DNA of 54,995 nt, from contig JACDEI010000034.1 of assembly GCA_013816485.1 (NCBI GenBank), positions 1 through 54,995 on the forward strand, given 5' to 3'. Each line of letters starts with the position of its first letter. Position 1 is the stretch's first letter. Shown one piece after another: positions 1 through 8,743 of the stretch. The position numbers and the translations under genes are program-made. Origin of the DNA: Planctomycetota bacterium (GTDB lineage Bacteria; Planctomycetota; UBA11346). The notes under the pieces were generated by a model, which saw only the letters and a list, made by a program, of their open reading frames with translations, had not been told where the DNA came from and did no database searches.

Positions 1-127
1 CTCGGCGAAGTCGCGGAACAAACCGCCCTTCAGCAGGTCGCTGTGGAGCGCGGCGACGCCATTGACCGAGAACGCACCGACGATCGCGAGGTGCGCCATG
101 CGCACATGCGGGTGCGGACCTTCCTCG
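1..127. repeat. Terminal direct overlap, left copy
   Basis: These 127 bases are identical to the last 127 bases of the window (54869-54995). Both copies lie in the same reading frame of glycogen phosphorylase. The natural reading is the overlap left when an assembler linearises a circular path; 127 is a common maximum k-mer length. The unique circle is 54,868 bp. Confidence 0.95.
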
Positions 128-1494
128 ATGATCGACATGCGACCCAGACGTTCGGTGTCGCCGGGCCACTTGTTCGCCACCGCACGCATGAAGCGGGCGT
201 TGATTTCGTAGATGATGTCGAGCAGGCGTGGCAGCAGGTGTTTGAACAGCCCGACCGGCCATTTCTCCAGCGCTTCCGGCAGCAACGTGTGGTTGGTGTA
301 GGCCAGGCACTTGCTGGTAATGGCCCAGGCGTCTTCCCAGCCGAGCGCGTGGTCGTCCATCAGCAGGCGCATCAGCTCGGCCACCGCGATGGTCGGATGG
401 GTGTCGTTGAGCTGCATGACGTTCTTGGCCGCGAAGTGCTTGAAGTCGGGGCCGTGTTTGGCGGTCCAACGGCGCACGATGTCTTGCAGGCTAGCGCTGG
501 CGAGGAAGTACTGCTGACGCAGGCGCAGTTCTTTGCCGTTCTCACTCTTGTCGTTGGGGTAGAGCACGCGCGAGATGTTCTCGGCGCTGGAGTTGGCCTC
601 GACCGCGGCGACGTAATCGCCGGCGTTGAATTCAGCGAGATCGAACTGCTCCGGTGCTGACGCACGCCACAGACGCAGCGTGTTGACGGTGCCGTTGTGG
701 TAGCCGGGAATCGGCAGGTCGTACGGCACTGCCACGACGTCCTGTGTGGCGGTCCAGTTGACGCGCATGCGGCTGTTGGCGTCACGGTAGAATTCGGTGT
801 GGCCACCGAACTTCACCCGCTGGCTGTACTCTGGTCGCTGGAGTTCCCACGGATGGCCGTGGACCAGCCAGTTGTCGGGTTCCTCGTGCTGCGCGCCGCC
901 AATGATGCGCTGACGGAACATGCCGTAATCGTAGCGCAGGCCGTAGCCGAACACCGGCAGCTGCAGGCTGGCGCATGAATCCATGAAACACGCGGCTAGG
1001 CGACCGAGGCCACCGTTGCCCAGGCCGGCGTCCGGCTCGCAATCCTCCAGATCCTCCAGGCGCAGGCCCAGGCTATGCAGTGACCGTTTGAGCTGTTGGT
1101 CGATGTCGAGGTTGAGCGCGGCGTTGCCGAGCGCGCGCCCCATCAGGAACTCCATCGACAGGTAGTAGCCGCGTTTGCAGTCGGCGTCGTAGTACGCCGC
1201 GTGGGTCGCCTTCCAACGTTCGACCAGGCGGTCGCGCACCGCCAGCACGGTGGCCATGTAGCGGTAGCGGTTGGACACCGAGTGGCTGTCGCGGCCGAGG
1301 GTGTAGGCGAGGTGGCGGTGGATGTCCTGGCGCAGGCTGGCGGCATCCATGCCCAGGCCGACCGGGGTCAGCGGCTGGGTGTCGGCGGTCTCCGCGATGC
1401 GGCTGTTGCTCATCGGCAAGATCGGCTGGGTGTCAGCGGCTTCGGCCGAACGGATGGCAGACTTGTCATTCTTGGAGCGCGGAACATTGGACAT
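1..1494 (-). CDS. glgP: Glycogen phosphorylase, N-terminal part (continues at the right end of the window)
   Basis: This is the first 498 codons of a glycogen/starch phosphorylase, which releases glucose 1-phosphate from alpha-1,4-glucan ends in the cytoplasm using phosphate and PLP. The start is the ATG at 1494, with GGAG 8 nt upstream. Family-typical stretches include YYLSMEFLMGR, GLGNGGLGRLAACF and QLNDTHPTIAVAEL. The frame is open to base 1 and joins, through the 127-base overlap, the frame that ends at 53780. The joined protein is about 860 residues, slightly longer than E. coli GlgP (815), and the excess is mostly a poorly conserved N-terminal leader of about 45 residues. The gene is complete on the circle and only looks split because of the linear cut. 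Confidence 0.95.
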   Translation of the reverse strand, partial: MSNVPRSKNDKSAIRSAEAADTQPILPMSNSRIAETADTQPLTPVGLGMDAASLRQDIHRHLAYTLGRDSHSVSNRYRYMATVLAVRDRLVERWKATHAAYYDADCKRGYYLSMEFLMGRALGNAALNLDIDQQLKRSLHSLGLRLEDLEDCEPDAGLGNGGLGRLAACFMDSCASLQLPVFGYGLRYDYGMFRQRIIGGAQHEEPDNWLVHGHPWELQRPEYSQRVKFGGHTEFYRDANSRMRVNWTATQDVVAVPYDLPIPGYHNGTVNTLRLWRASAPEQFDLAEFNAGDYVAAVEANSSAENISRVLYPNDKSENGKELRLRQQYFLASASLQDIVRRWTAKHGPDFKHFAAKNVMQLNDTHPTIAVAELMRLLMDDHALGWEDAWAITSKCLAYTNHTLLPEALEKWPVGLFKHLLPRLLDIIYEINARFMRAVANKWPGDTERLGRMSIIEEGPHPHVRMAHLAIVGAFSVNGVAALHSDLLKGGLFRDFAE

Positions 1495-1595
1495 CGAAAT
1501 CTCCACGGGGTCTCGGGAGTGTGGGTCGGCCATTCGCCGGGTGCAAGGCTGCGCCGCGAAACGCCCTCCAGTGGATTCTTCATCACCGCTGAAGA

Positions 1596-2390
1596 TCAGG
1601 ACATACGTCGGGCCGCCGCGCGTAGCAGGCGGTAGGGTGTGCCGGGGTCAGCGGCCTCATCAGCCAAGTGGGCGTCCGCGGCTTCCGCGGCTACGGTAAA
1701 CAAGGCATCGCGGCAAGCCGGATCGGCGTCATGCCAGTTTCCCCCATCCGGCAGTGGCACGCTGCTCGGTGCCCAGGAGCGCCAAGCGGCCATCAACAAA
1801 CCAGGGTCGTTCTCCGGCAGCAGCAAAGCGGCGAGCTGGCGCGACAACTCCTCCACCAGCGTGGCATCGAGTTGCGCGGCATCGTTGACCGACAACCACA
1901 GCCAGCCGAGCCATGCCTGTTTCGCCAGGGGGGCGACGTCACCCAGGTCGCCGTCCTCGGCGAAGCGCAGGCGCACGGCGGCGGTTGCCGCGCGCAGGGT
2001 GTTGGCGTTCAGCGCGCCACAGCGGAATCCTTCGCTGGCTGCCGCGCGGTAGGCCGCCAAGGCATGCGCCAGGTGGCGGCGACGTTCCTGCAATACGCCC
2101 TGGTTGTAGCCGGCGGTGACCGCGGCCTCGTGGTCGCCGTGTTTGCCGACGCCCTGCAGCGCCTGCAGGAAATAGCGGCTGGCCGCGGCGGAATCGTCCA
2201 TCGTGTCGGCGGCGAGCTGTCCCATCGCTACCAGGAACCGTCCCCATGCCGGATGCGCCGGCGGCTTGGCGTTCAGCGCGTGATAGAGCTCCTCTCCGCG
2301 GACATACAGCATCGCCGGCACCGCCTCGACCTTGGCGTGGGCGGCCAGGAAGGCGTCGAGCAGGTCGAGGGGGTCGGCATCCGGAAGCAT
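1596..2390 (-). CDS. Hypothetical alpha-helical, TPR-like protein
   Basis: A 264-residue, Ala/Leu-rich protein with no signal peptide or membrane segment. I do not recognise a named family. Helical pairs such as the segment with AASRYFLQALQGVGKHGD and the one with LAHALAAYRAAASEGF (about residues 85-130) look like TPR or Sel1-type repeats, so a protein-interaction role is plausible. The ATG at 2390 was chosen because the frame upstream of it runs into the intergenic repeat locus at 2407-2566 and reads as repeat-derived sequence. It lies about 100 bp upstream of glgP on the same strand and could be co-transcribed with it. Confidence 0.7.
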   Translation of the reverse strand: MLPDADPLDLLDAFLAAHAKVEAVPAMLYVRGEELYHALNAKPPAHPAWGRFLVAMGQLAADTMDDSAAASRYFLQALQGVGKHGDHEAAVTAGYNQGVLQERRRHLAHALAAYRAAASEGFRCGALNANTLRAATAAVRLRFAEDGDLGDVAPLAKQAWLGWLWLSVNDAAQLDATLVEELSRQLAALLLPENDPGLLMAAWRSWAPSSVPLPDGGNWHDADPACRDALFTVAAEAADAHLADEAADPGTPYRLLRAAARRMS

Positions 2391-2405
2391 GGGGCGCGGA
2401 AATCT

Positions 2406-2566
<161 letters not shown>

Positions 2567-2680
2567 GCCAGGCCCCTGGGCCCCGGCATTGCCCTCCCAC
2601 CCCACCCCTCTAGGCTCCCCGCCCTTTCCGTACCTGTTGCGCGGTTGTTGCGCGCTCCTGCGCCTCTTAAGGACTGTCCC

Positions 2681-4615
2681 ATGGCTGATCAGACCAACCC
2701 GCCCGCGAAGCCGGATCCTGCTGAGAGCAAGGACGATGCGAAGAAGGACAAGGACAGCTTCGCGCTGCCGAAGAACCAGCAGCTCTCGACCACTCAACAG
2801 GTCTTCGTCTGGGCGCTGGTGCTGTTCGTCGGTGTGCTGTTCGGTGCTGGTCCGATCGCCGATACCTTGCTGGGCAACACCGACCGCGTGGAAGAACACG
2901 CCGGCGTGAGTGAGAACGACATCCTCGGCCGTCAGAGTGTCGCCCGTCGTCTGCAAGATCTGCTCAACCCGGAACGTGATCCTTCTGGGGAATACTTCGA
3001 CCCGATGTCCTACAACCGTCAGATCGACATCAAACGCTACTGGGCCTACCGCATCAAGATGACGCGTCGCGCGGATGCGCTGGGCCTGCTGCCGAATGGC
3101 GGGTCGTTGGACAAGTTGGTCAAGGAGTTCCTCAACAAGCCGGTGCCCGGCAATGCCACGAAGCGTTATGTCGACGCGCTGCAAGAGGTCGAAGGCACCG
3201 ACGCCGGCGTGACGCTCTTGAATGTGCATCGTTACGTCGCCGAGGACCGTGCCCTGCGTCTGATCTCGGCCGCGCGTCTGGTCGCACCGGTGGTGCCGGC
3301 TGCGGCCGGTGATCTGGTCCCGCCGATGAACCAGATGGATTACTTCCGCGGCAACCGTGGCGATCAGGTGGCGATCGATGAGGTCGTGCTCAGCGCGACC
3401 CACCTGCTGCCCGAGATCAAGGAGGACGACCTCGAGATCCAGCAGACTTTCGAACGCCTCAAAGGCGTGAGATTCATCAGCCTGACGGCGATCGAGACCA
3501 CCGTCGCCTATGTCGATGTCGCTGCCCTCGCGGCCAAAACCGTGGTGCCTGACGCCAACATCGAAGCCTACTACAACGCGCACAAGGACGACTACCGCAA
3601 GCCCCCCGAGCCAGTGAAGCCCGAGGAGAAGAAGCCCGAGGAGAAGAAACCTGAGGAGAACAAGCCGGACGCGCCAGCCGAGGCCAAGCCCGAAGAGAAG
3701 CCGCCGACGGAACCGAAGATCGAGTTCCGTCCGCTCAGCGAGGTTGCTGCCGAGATCAAGAGCAAGCTCGCGCGTGAACTCGCCGAGAAGCAGTCCGAGG
3801 AACTGGTGCAGCAGTTCGATGCCGCGGTCGAACCGCTGCTCAGCGACAAGGACAACACCCGCTTCAAGGCCAAGGCCAGCGAACTCGGCCTGCTGACGCG
3901 CGAAAAGGTCTTCATCGAGGAACCCCGCAGCGGCGGCACGCTCGACGCCGGCGAGTTCGGCATGCTCAGCGAAACGCAGCTCCATCTCTTCAATCAGGAA
4001 CAACACGCCATCACCTCGGCGGTGAAGAGCACTGGCGACAAGGCCGCCTGGCTGGTCCTGCGTATCGACGGTCGGCGTGAAGCCGGCTTCCGCGAGCTGA
4101 GCGATCCGTCAGTGAAGGCCGAGGTCAAAGCGGTGCTGCAAGGGGAACGCGCCTACAAGGACCTGTTGACGAAAGCCGAGGAGATCCGCGCCGCGGCCGA
4201 GAAGCTCGGCCCGGGTGGACTCAAGAAATGGGCCGAGAGCGAGGCGGCCAAGCCGTGGTCGGCGAAACTCGCCAGCCGCAAGGAACCGGTGTTCGACATC
4301 AATCCCTTCCAGCAGGGTCCGGGTGGACTCAGCGAGATCGTGCCGCCACCGGCGGCCGCCGGCGAAGCGTCGTCGCTCGAGACCAAACCGCTGGTCGCGC
4401 TGGCGGTGGCCGAACGTCCGGTGGTGCTCGGATATCAGGAACCGCAGGGCGATGTCCCGGCGGTGCGCCTGGTCCAGGTTACCGATTACCTGCCCGAGGC
4501 GCCCGTCACCGGCACGGGACGCGTCGAACGCGCGCAGACCTACCGCGCCATGCTGCTGAATTATCGCCAGTTTCTGCTGCAACAGCAGATGAACTCGGAA
4601 CTCGAGAAAAACTGA
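2681..4615 (+). CDS. Membrane-anchored PpiD/SurA-like protein
   Basis: A 644-residue protein with a hydrophilic, charged N-terminus, one transmembrane segment at about residues 40-60, and a large remainder expected in the periplasm. This is the topology of PpiD-type chaperones. The segment IEAYYNAHKDDYRKP matches the SurA/PpiD pattern just before the parvulin domain. Here it is followed instead by a low-complexity Pro/Glu/Lys linker with repeated PEEKK units (about residues 308-340), and I cannot see a clear parvulin catalytic core. The start ATG at 2681 has AAGGA 8 nt upstream; longer frames run into the repeat locus. purC follows after 20 nt, suggesting co-transcription. Likely an envelope chaperone; the family assignment is inferred. 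Confidence 0.65.
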   Translation: MADQTNPPAKPDPAESKDDAKKDKDSFALPKNQQLSTTQQVFVWALVLFVGVLFGAGPIADTLLGNTDRVEEHAGVSENDILGRQSVARRLQDLLNPERDPSGEYFDPMSYNRQIDIKRYWAYRIKMTRRADALGLLPNGGSLDKLVKEFLNKPVPGNATKRYVDALQEVEGTDAGVTLLNVHRYVAEDRALRLISAARLVAPVVPAAAGDLVPPMNQMDYFRGNRGDQVAIDEVVLSATHLLPEIKEDDLEIQQTFERLKGVRFISLTAIETTVAYVDVAALAAKTVVPDANIEAYYNAHKDDYRKPPEPVKPEEKKPEEKKPEENKPDAPAEAKPEEKPPTEPKIEFRPLSEVAAEIKSKLARELAEKQSEELVQQFDAAVEPLLSDKDNTRFKAKASELGLLTREKVFIEEPRSGGTLDAGEFGMLSETQLHLFNQEQHAITSAVKSTGDKAAWLVLRIDGRREAGFRELSDPSVKAEVKAVLQGERAYKDLLTKAEEIRAAAEKLGPGGLKKWAESEAAKPWSAKLASRKEPVFDINPFQQGPGGLSEIVPPPAAAGEASSLETKPLVALAVAERPVVLGYQEPQGDVPAVRLVQVTDYLPEAPVTGTGRVERAQTYRAMLLNYRQFLLQQQMNSELEKN

Positions 4616-4635
4616 ACCCCCTGAGCGACCATCCC

Positions 4636-5553
4636 ATGTCGACCGCCATGCCCGCCAATAACGCCATCGTCACCAGTTCCTGTCCGACCCTCAAGCTGCT
4701 CGCGCGCGGCAAGGTCCGCGACGTGTATGAGGTCGATGCCGATCACCTGCTGTTCGTCGCCTCTGACCGCATCAGCGCGTTCGATGTGGTGATGGCCAAC
4801 GGCATCCCAGGCAAAGGCAAGATCCTGACGCAGCTCTCGCTGTTCTGGTTCGACCTGCTGAGAGACGTCAGTGAGAACCACCTGGTCACCGCCGATGTGG
4901 CCAAGATGCCGGCGTCGGTGCAGCAGTACAAAGATCAACTCGACGGCCGCACGATGCTGGTCCGCCGGTTGAAGATCCTGCCGGTCGAAGCGATCGTGCG
5001 TGGGTACCTGACCGGCTCGGGCCTTAAGGAATACAAAAAGACCCAGACCGTCTGCAACATCCCGCTGCCTGCCGGCCTGGTCGAGTCGAGCAAGCTCGCC
5101 GAGCCGCTCTACACGCCCAGCACCAAGGCCGAGATCGGCGCGCACGACGAGAACATCCATCCCGATCAGGCGGCAAAGATCATCGGCGCGCACGCCGAGA
5201 CAGTGAAGAACCTCGCGCTGAAGCTCTACAGCACCGCGCGCGACTACGCCGCGACGCGCGGCATCATCATCGCCGATACCAAGTTCGAGTTCGGAACGAA
5301 CGCTGCGAACAAGGTCATCCTCGCCGATGAAGTGCTGACGCCCGACAGCAGCCGTTTCTGGCCGGCCAAGGACTACAAGGCTGGGGTGGTGCAGAACTCC
5401 TTCGACAAGCAGTACCTGCGCAATTACTTGGAATCGGTCACGTTCGACAAGAACGGCAAAGGCATCGAACTGCCCAAGGACGTGGTCGACAACACGCTGG
5501 GCAAATACGTCGAGGCGTTCCGTCTGATCACGGGCAAGGAACCGAAGCTCTGA
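4636..5553 (+). CDS. purC: Phosphoribosylaminoimidazole-succinocarboxamide (SAICAR) synthase
   Basis: A 305-residue SAICAR synthase, which condenses CAIR with aspartate using ATP in de novo purine synthesis. Diagnostic stretches are LARGKVRDVYEVDADHLLF near the N-terminus (substrate and nucleotide-binding lobe), VRGYLTGSGLKEY, the signature IIADTKFEFG and LADEVLTPDSSRFW. The length fits the longer PurC form of about 300 residues rather than the 237-residue E. coli form. The ATG at 4636 lies 20 nt after the preceding stop. The 153-bp gap downstream holds an inverted heptamer locus. Confidence 0.95.
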   Translation: MSTAMPANNAIVTSSCPTLKLLARGKVRDVYEVDADHLLFVASDRISAFDVVMANGIPGKGKILTQLSLFWFDLLRDVSENHLVTADVAKMPASVQQYKDQLDGRTMLVRRLKILPVEAIVRGYLTGSGLKEYKKTQTVCNIPLPAGLVESSKLAEPLYTPSTKAEIGAHDENIHPDQAAKIIGAHAETVKNLALKLYSTARDYAATRGIIIADTKFEFGTNAANKVILADEVLTPDSSRFWPAKDYKAGVVQNSFDKQYLRNYLESVTFDKNGKGIELPKDVVDNTLGKYVEAFRLITGKEPKL

Positions 5554-5558
5554 AGTCG

Positions 5559-5697
5559 CGTCCGGAGTCCGGAGTCCGGAGTCGTCGCTGCGGGGTATTC
5601 CTAGCTCGCCCGGGCAGTGCTGGATGAGAACCGGTGTCGTCCTTCTCGCGGGCCGTTGCTATTCGAGACCCCGGACCCCGGACCCCGGACCCCGGAC
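5559..5697. repeat. Inverted pair of heptamer arrays (GTCCGGA / CCCCGGA type)
   Basis: The left arm (about 5559-5582) is GTCCGGA repeated three times and the right arm (about 5664-5697) is ACCCCGG repeated four times. The two are near-complementary around a loop of about 80 nt. It lies between purC and the permease gene. The same heptamer family recurs at 43670-43800 in the men cluster, sharing a run of about 25 identical bases. Confidence 0.8.
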
Positions 5698-5706
5698 TGG
5701 GACTCC

Positions 5707-6468
5707 ATGATCCTCGAACCCTGGCAATGGGCCCTCGGTCTGTTGTGCGCCTGCATGAACGGCGTGGCCAAAACCGGCGTTCCTGGGCTCGGCATCCTGG
5801 TGGTACCGCTGATGCTCTACGTGGTGACCGATCCGCGGTTGTCGCCTGGCGTCGTGCTGCCGTTGCTCTGCCTCGCCGATCTTTTTGCCGTGGTCTATTA
5901 TCGCCGGCACGCGCAGTGGGATCGCGTGCTCAAGCTGGTCCCGTGGGTCGCGGTCGGTCTCGGTTTCGGCATGGTCGGGCTGTGGGCACAGCTGCGCTAT
6001 GACATCAGCGAGGTGGTGCTGACCCAGACGATCGGCGTGATCGTGTTGGTAATGATCATCCTGCAGCTGGTACGGAAGTGGAAGCAGACCGATGAAGCGG
6101 TTCCGACCACCGCCTCGTCCGTGAAGGCCGCCCTGTACGGCAGCGGCACCGGCTTCGCCACCTATATCGCCAACGCCGCCGGTCCGGTGATGAATCTCTA
6201 CCTGCTAAGCATGACACTGCCGAAACGCGAATTCATGGGCACCGCCGCGTGGTTCTTCTTCGTCATCAACTTGGTGAAGGTCCCGCAATTCATCATGCAG
6301 GAACGTATCACCGCGGAAACCCTGGTGCTAGATCTGTGGTTGGCCCCAGCGGTGATTGTCGGCGCGTTCCTGGGGCGTTGGTTGTTCACCCGCATCCCGC
6401 AGGCGTTGTTTGAGCAGATCATCATCGGACTCGCGTTTGTTGCGACGATTGCGTTGTTTTTGCGGTGA
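5707..6468 (+). CDS. TauE/SafE family permease
   Basis: A 253-residue polytopic membrane protein with about seven or eight hydrophobic segments. It has the family's duplicated architecture of an N-terminal segment with a Gly/Pro-rich loop (GVAKTGVPGLGILVVPL, residues 19-35) and an equivalent loop after the middle (GSGTGFATYIANAAGP). TauE/SafE (PF01925) proteins export or import anions such as sulfite or sulfoacetate; the substrate here is unknown. The ATG at 5707 begins after the upstream heptamer arm, and in-frame sequence before it is repeat-derived. Confidence 0.85.
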   Translation: MILEPWQWALGLLCACMNGVAKTGVPGLGILVVPLMLYVVTDPRLSPGVVLPLLCLADLFAVVYYRRHAQWDRVLKLVPWVAVGLGFGMVGLWAQLRYDISEVVLTQTIGVIVLVMIILQLVRKWKQTDEAVPTTASSVKAALYGSGTGFATYIANAAGPVMNLYLLSMTLPKREFMGTAAWFFFVINLVKVPQFIMQERITAETLVLDLWLAPAVIVGAFLGRWLFTRIPQALFEQIIIGLAFVATIALFLR

Positions 6469-6485
6469 CGCATGGGTGGCAGGAG

Positions 6486-6604
6486 GGCTTTCGGCTTTCG
6501 GCTTTCGGCTTTCGGCTTTCGGCTTTCGGCTTTCGGCTTTCGGCTTTCGGCTTTCGGCTTTCGGCGTTCGGCGTTCGGCGTTCGGCGTTCGGCGTTCGGC
6601 GTTC
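6486..6604 (+). repeat. 17-copy perfect heptamer array
   Basis: Eleven perfect copies of GGCTTTC (6486-6562) are followed without a break by six perfect copies of GGCGTTC (6563-6604), 119 bp in all. The unit fits a wider NNTCGGC pattern shared with the arrays at 12358-12420 and 13185-13233. No inverted partner is visible nearby. Confidence 0.95.
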
Positions 6605-6827
6605 ATCGTCTGGGCCCTGGGTCATCCCAGCAGATTTGGGCATCTCGACGCTGCCGCGCAGTCATGCGGATGAACCTGCATGCTGCACGGTGGATGGCAC
6701 CGAGGGGGTCATTTCGCGGAGCCCATACGGTGGAGATGACGGTTCCGGTGTCGCAAGTTTCCCATGCATTGGTCAGGTATTCGCTGCTCTCAGGCGGTTG
6801 ACGAAAAACTAGCCACAGGGGGATACC
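6605..6827. other. Intergenic stretch without a recognisable gene
   Basis: The 223 bases after the heptamer array contain open frames on both strands, but none has convincing composition, a good ribosome binding site or a recognisable product. I see no terminator-like hairpin with a T-run for the upstream permease gene. Confidence 0.5.
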
Positions 6828-7058
6828 ATGACCAGTCAACTCACCGGACCATTTTATGTCGCACGATATCTTCCGCGCGATCATCAACAGGCCGACGCTG
6901 CGGTGAGTGACCGCATCTCGGAGCACAAGGAATTCGCCGAGGCCATCATCAGCGCTCGCAGGCATACGTTGCATCCTGCCTTTCCGTCGAAGCCGGCTCA
7001 TGCCTGCGTCTATGTCGAACACGACCAGGTCAGAGAGATTGTCTGGTCATCGATCTAG
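6828..7058 (+). CDS. Small hypothetical protein
   Basis: A 76-residue frame preceded by AGGGGG 5-6 nt before the ATG, which is the main reason to believe it. The product is hydrophilic and slightly acidic in the middle, without signal peptide, membrane segment or known motif. It sits alone between a heptamer array and the putative-Ig gene. The following 260 bp (7059-7318) contain no convincing gene. A longer frame on the opposite strand (6603-7022) competes with it, so either or neither may be real. Confidence 0.35.
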   Translation: MTSQLTGPFYVARYLPRDHQQADAAVSDRISEHKEFAEAIISARRHTLHPAFPSKPAHACVYVEHDQVREIVWSSI

Positions 7059-7318
7059 CAGGCGGCTGAAATACAGCAGACTGCTAGAATCCGCTACCTA
7101 TCGGCGTTCGGCGACCAACAACGTGCAAGATGCACGAAGTCTAGTGGATCGAGCGGACTGAATGCACGGAAGAGAACGTGCGTAAGTGAACGTTCCGGAA
7201 GCGTTCAGGTTTGCAACGCAGCTGCGGCGCAATCGCGCACGTCGTTCAACGTCGTTCGTCATCGAACCTGGCTTGGTATACGGATGGCTCTTCCTGCATA
7301 CCCGCCAAGGAAGCTGCC

Positions 7319-8344
7319 ATGTTCCATTCCATGTCCGAACGTGCTGCGTGGTTTTCTCCCGTGCGAGTCGTTGCCCTCGTGGTTTTGCTCCTGAGTGGTT
7401 ACGGCATGCGCGCGGAGGCAGCGATCTCGGCGCCGGTCATCACCAGTCCGACGACGGCGTCGGGGACGGCTGGCGTGGCGTTCAGTTATCAGATCGCGGC
7501 GACAGAGGATCCGACGAGCTTTGTGGCGGCGGGGCTGCCGAGCGGTTTGTCGTTGAATGCTTCTACCGGGCTGATCAGTGGAATACCGGCGGTGGAGGGC
7601 AACACCAACGTCTCCATCGGCGCGAGCAATGCGTTCGGGACCGGGGCGGGCGGGGTGAACATCGCTATCGCTGGAGCGTCCGGGCCGCCGGTGATTTCGA
7701 GTCCGTCGTTCGCGTCGGCGACGGTGGGCGTGGCGTTCAATAATCAGATCGTCGCCAGCCACAGTCCTTTCAGCTATTCTGCCACCAACCTGCCGACCGG
7801 GTTGTCGCTGAGCGTGACCACCGGCCAGATCAGCGGCACGCCATTGATCGAAGGCACGTGGTCAGCGACCATCGCGGCGACCAATCTGGTGGGCACCGCG
7901 ACGGAGTCGCTGGCGATCACCGTGAACGGGGCGACGCCGACAGTACCGGGAACGCAGCCGCAGATCACCAACTCGCTGAACACCAGTGGGAGGGTCGGAA
8001 CCACGTTCTCCTACGCGATCCAGGCGACCAATGCGCCGACCAGCTACGGCGCGGTGGGCTTGCCGAGTGGACTGTCGGTGGACGCCGGGAGCGGACTGAT
8101 CACCGGAACGCCGACGACGTCGGCCATCACCGATGTGACCATCTCGGCGACCAACGCCGACGGCACCGACAGCGAGACCTTGCGGATATCGATCGCCACC
8201 AGCAGCGGGACGCCGCCGCCCGGCGCGCCGAACCAGACGGCAAAAGGCTCCAGTTGTGGTGCAGGTTCCGGACTCTCAGTCCTGCTGCTCGGCGTGTGTT
8301 GGGCCCTGCAAGCGATGTTCGTCGCGCGAGGTCGCACGCGTTGA
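7319..8344 (+). CDS. Secreted protein with three putative Ig (He_PIG) domains and a C-terminal anchor
   Basis: A 341-residue exported protein. Residues 1-35 form a long signal peptide. Three repeats of about 85-90 residues follow, each containing the He_PIG pattern of an aromatic-rich strand, LPxGLSxxxxTGxISGTP, and a Thr/Ala-rich strand (for example AAGLPSGLSLNASTGLISG). After a Pro/Gly linker, the C-terminus is SSCGAGSGL, a hydrophobic helix of about 17 residues, then RGRTR. This is the tripartite layout of CTERM sorting signals processed at the inner membrane. AAGGA lies 7 nt before the chosen ATG. Likely a surface or adhesive protein; ligand unknown. Confidence 0.85.
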   Translation: MFHSMSERAAWFSPVRVVALVVLLLSGYGMRAEAAISAPVITSPTTASGTAGVAFSYQIAATEDPTSFVAAGLPSGLSLNASTGLISGIPAVEGNTNVSIGASNAFGTGAGGVNIAIAGASGPPVISSPSFASATVGVAFNNQIVASHSPFSYSATNLPTGLSLSVTTGQISGTPLIEGTWSATIAATNLVGTATESLAITVNGATPTVPGTQPQITNSLNTSGRVGTTFSYAIQATNAPTSYGAVGLPSGLSVDAGSGLITGTPTTSAITDVTISATNADGTDSETLRISIATSSGTPPPGAPNQTAKGSSCGAGSGLSVLLLGVCWALQAMFVARGRTR

Positions 8345-8457
8345 TTTCACTCGCCGCGCTCTCTGCTGCGAGCGCTCTCCGGATTTCGTCGGCGTCGGTC
8401 GCCGGTGGATCGACGGCAGACTTTGATCTTTGATCTCACCAAACATCGGAGGTCCCC

Positions 8458-8703
8458 ATGCGTTCATCTGCCATCGCATTCGTCGCACTCATCACCTTCG
8501 CCATATTGTCGGTCGGGTGCTGGTTGGAGACCGGTCGTGGACCAGGAGACAAAGCGCATGGTCAAGAACCGGTGGGCACCACACCGGCTCCGCCGGAAAC
8601 CAATTCGGTGCCCGGTGCAGATTCGGTAAAACCAACACCGGCTCCGTCAGCGACGACTCCAGTGCCCGATGCACATCCGGCGGAAACCACGCCGGTCAAA
8701 TAG
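8458..8703 (+). CDS. Small Pro/Thr-rich lipoprotein
   Basis: An 81-residue precursor with a lipoprotein signal peptide ending in the lipobox LSVGC (Cys21). The mature part is a low-complexity Pro/Thr/Ala stretch containing imperfect repeats such as TTPAPPETNSVPGADSVKPT, suggesting an extended tether at the membrane surface. CGGAGG precedes the ATG by 5 nt. No enzymatic motif is visible. It follows the putative-Ig gene by 113 bp on the same strand. Confidence 0.75.
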   Translation: MRSSAIAFVALITFAILSVGCWLETGRGPGDKAHGQEPVGTTPAPPETNSVPGADSVKPTPAPSATTPVPDAHPAETTPVK

Positions 8704-8743
8704 TCGGCAGCATTGGCCTTCAGAGGTGCGTCGGCAGCGGCTC

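Noticed and set aside
6486..6604. Possible CRISPR array
   Set aside because: The units are 7 bp with no spacers and no cas genes in the window.
6603..7022. 139-codon minus-strand frame
   Set aside because: It has no ribosome binding site and no signal, and it competes with the better-placed small frame at 6828-7058; neither is secure.
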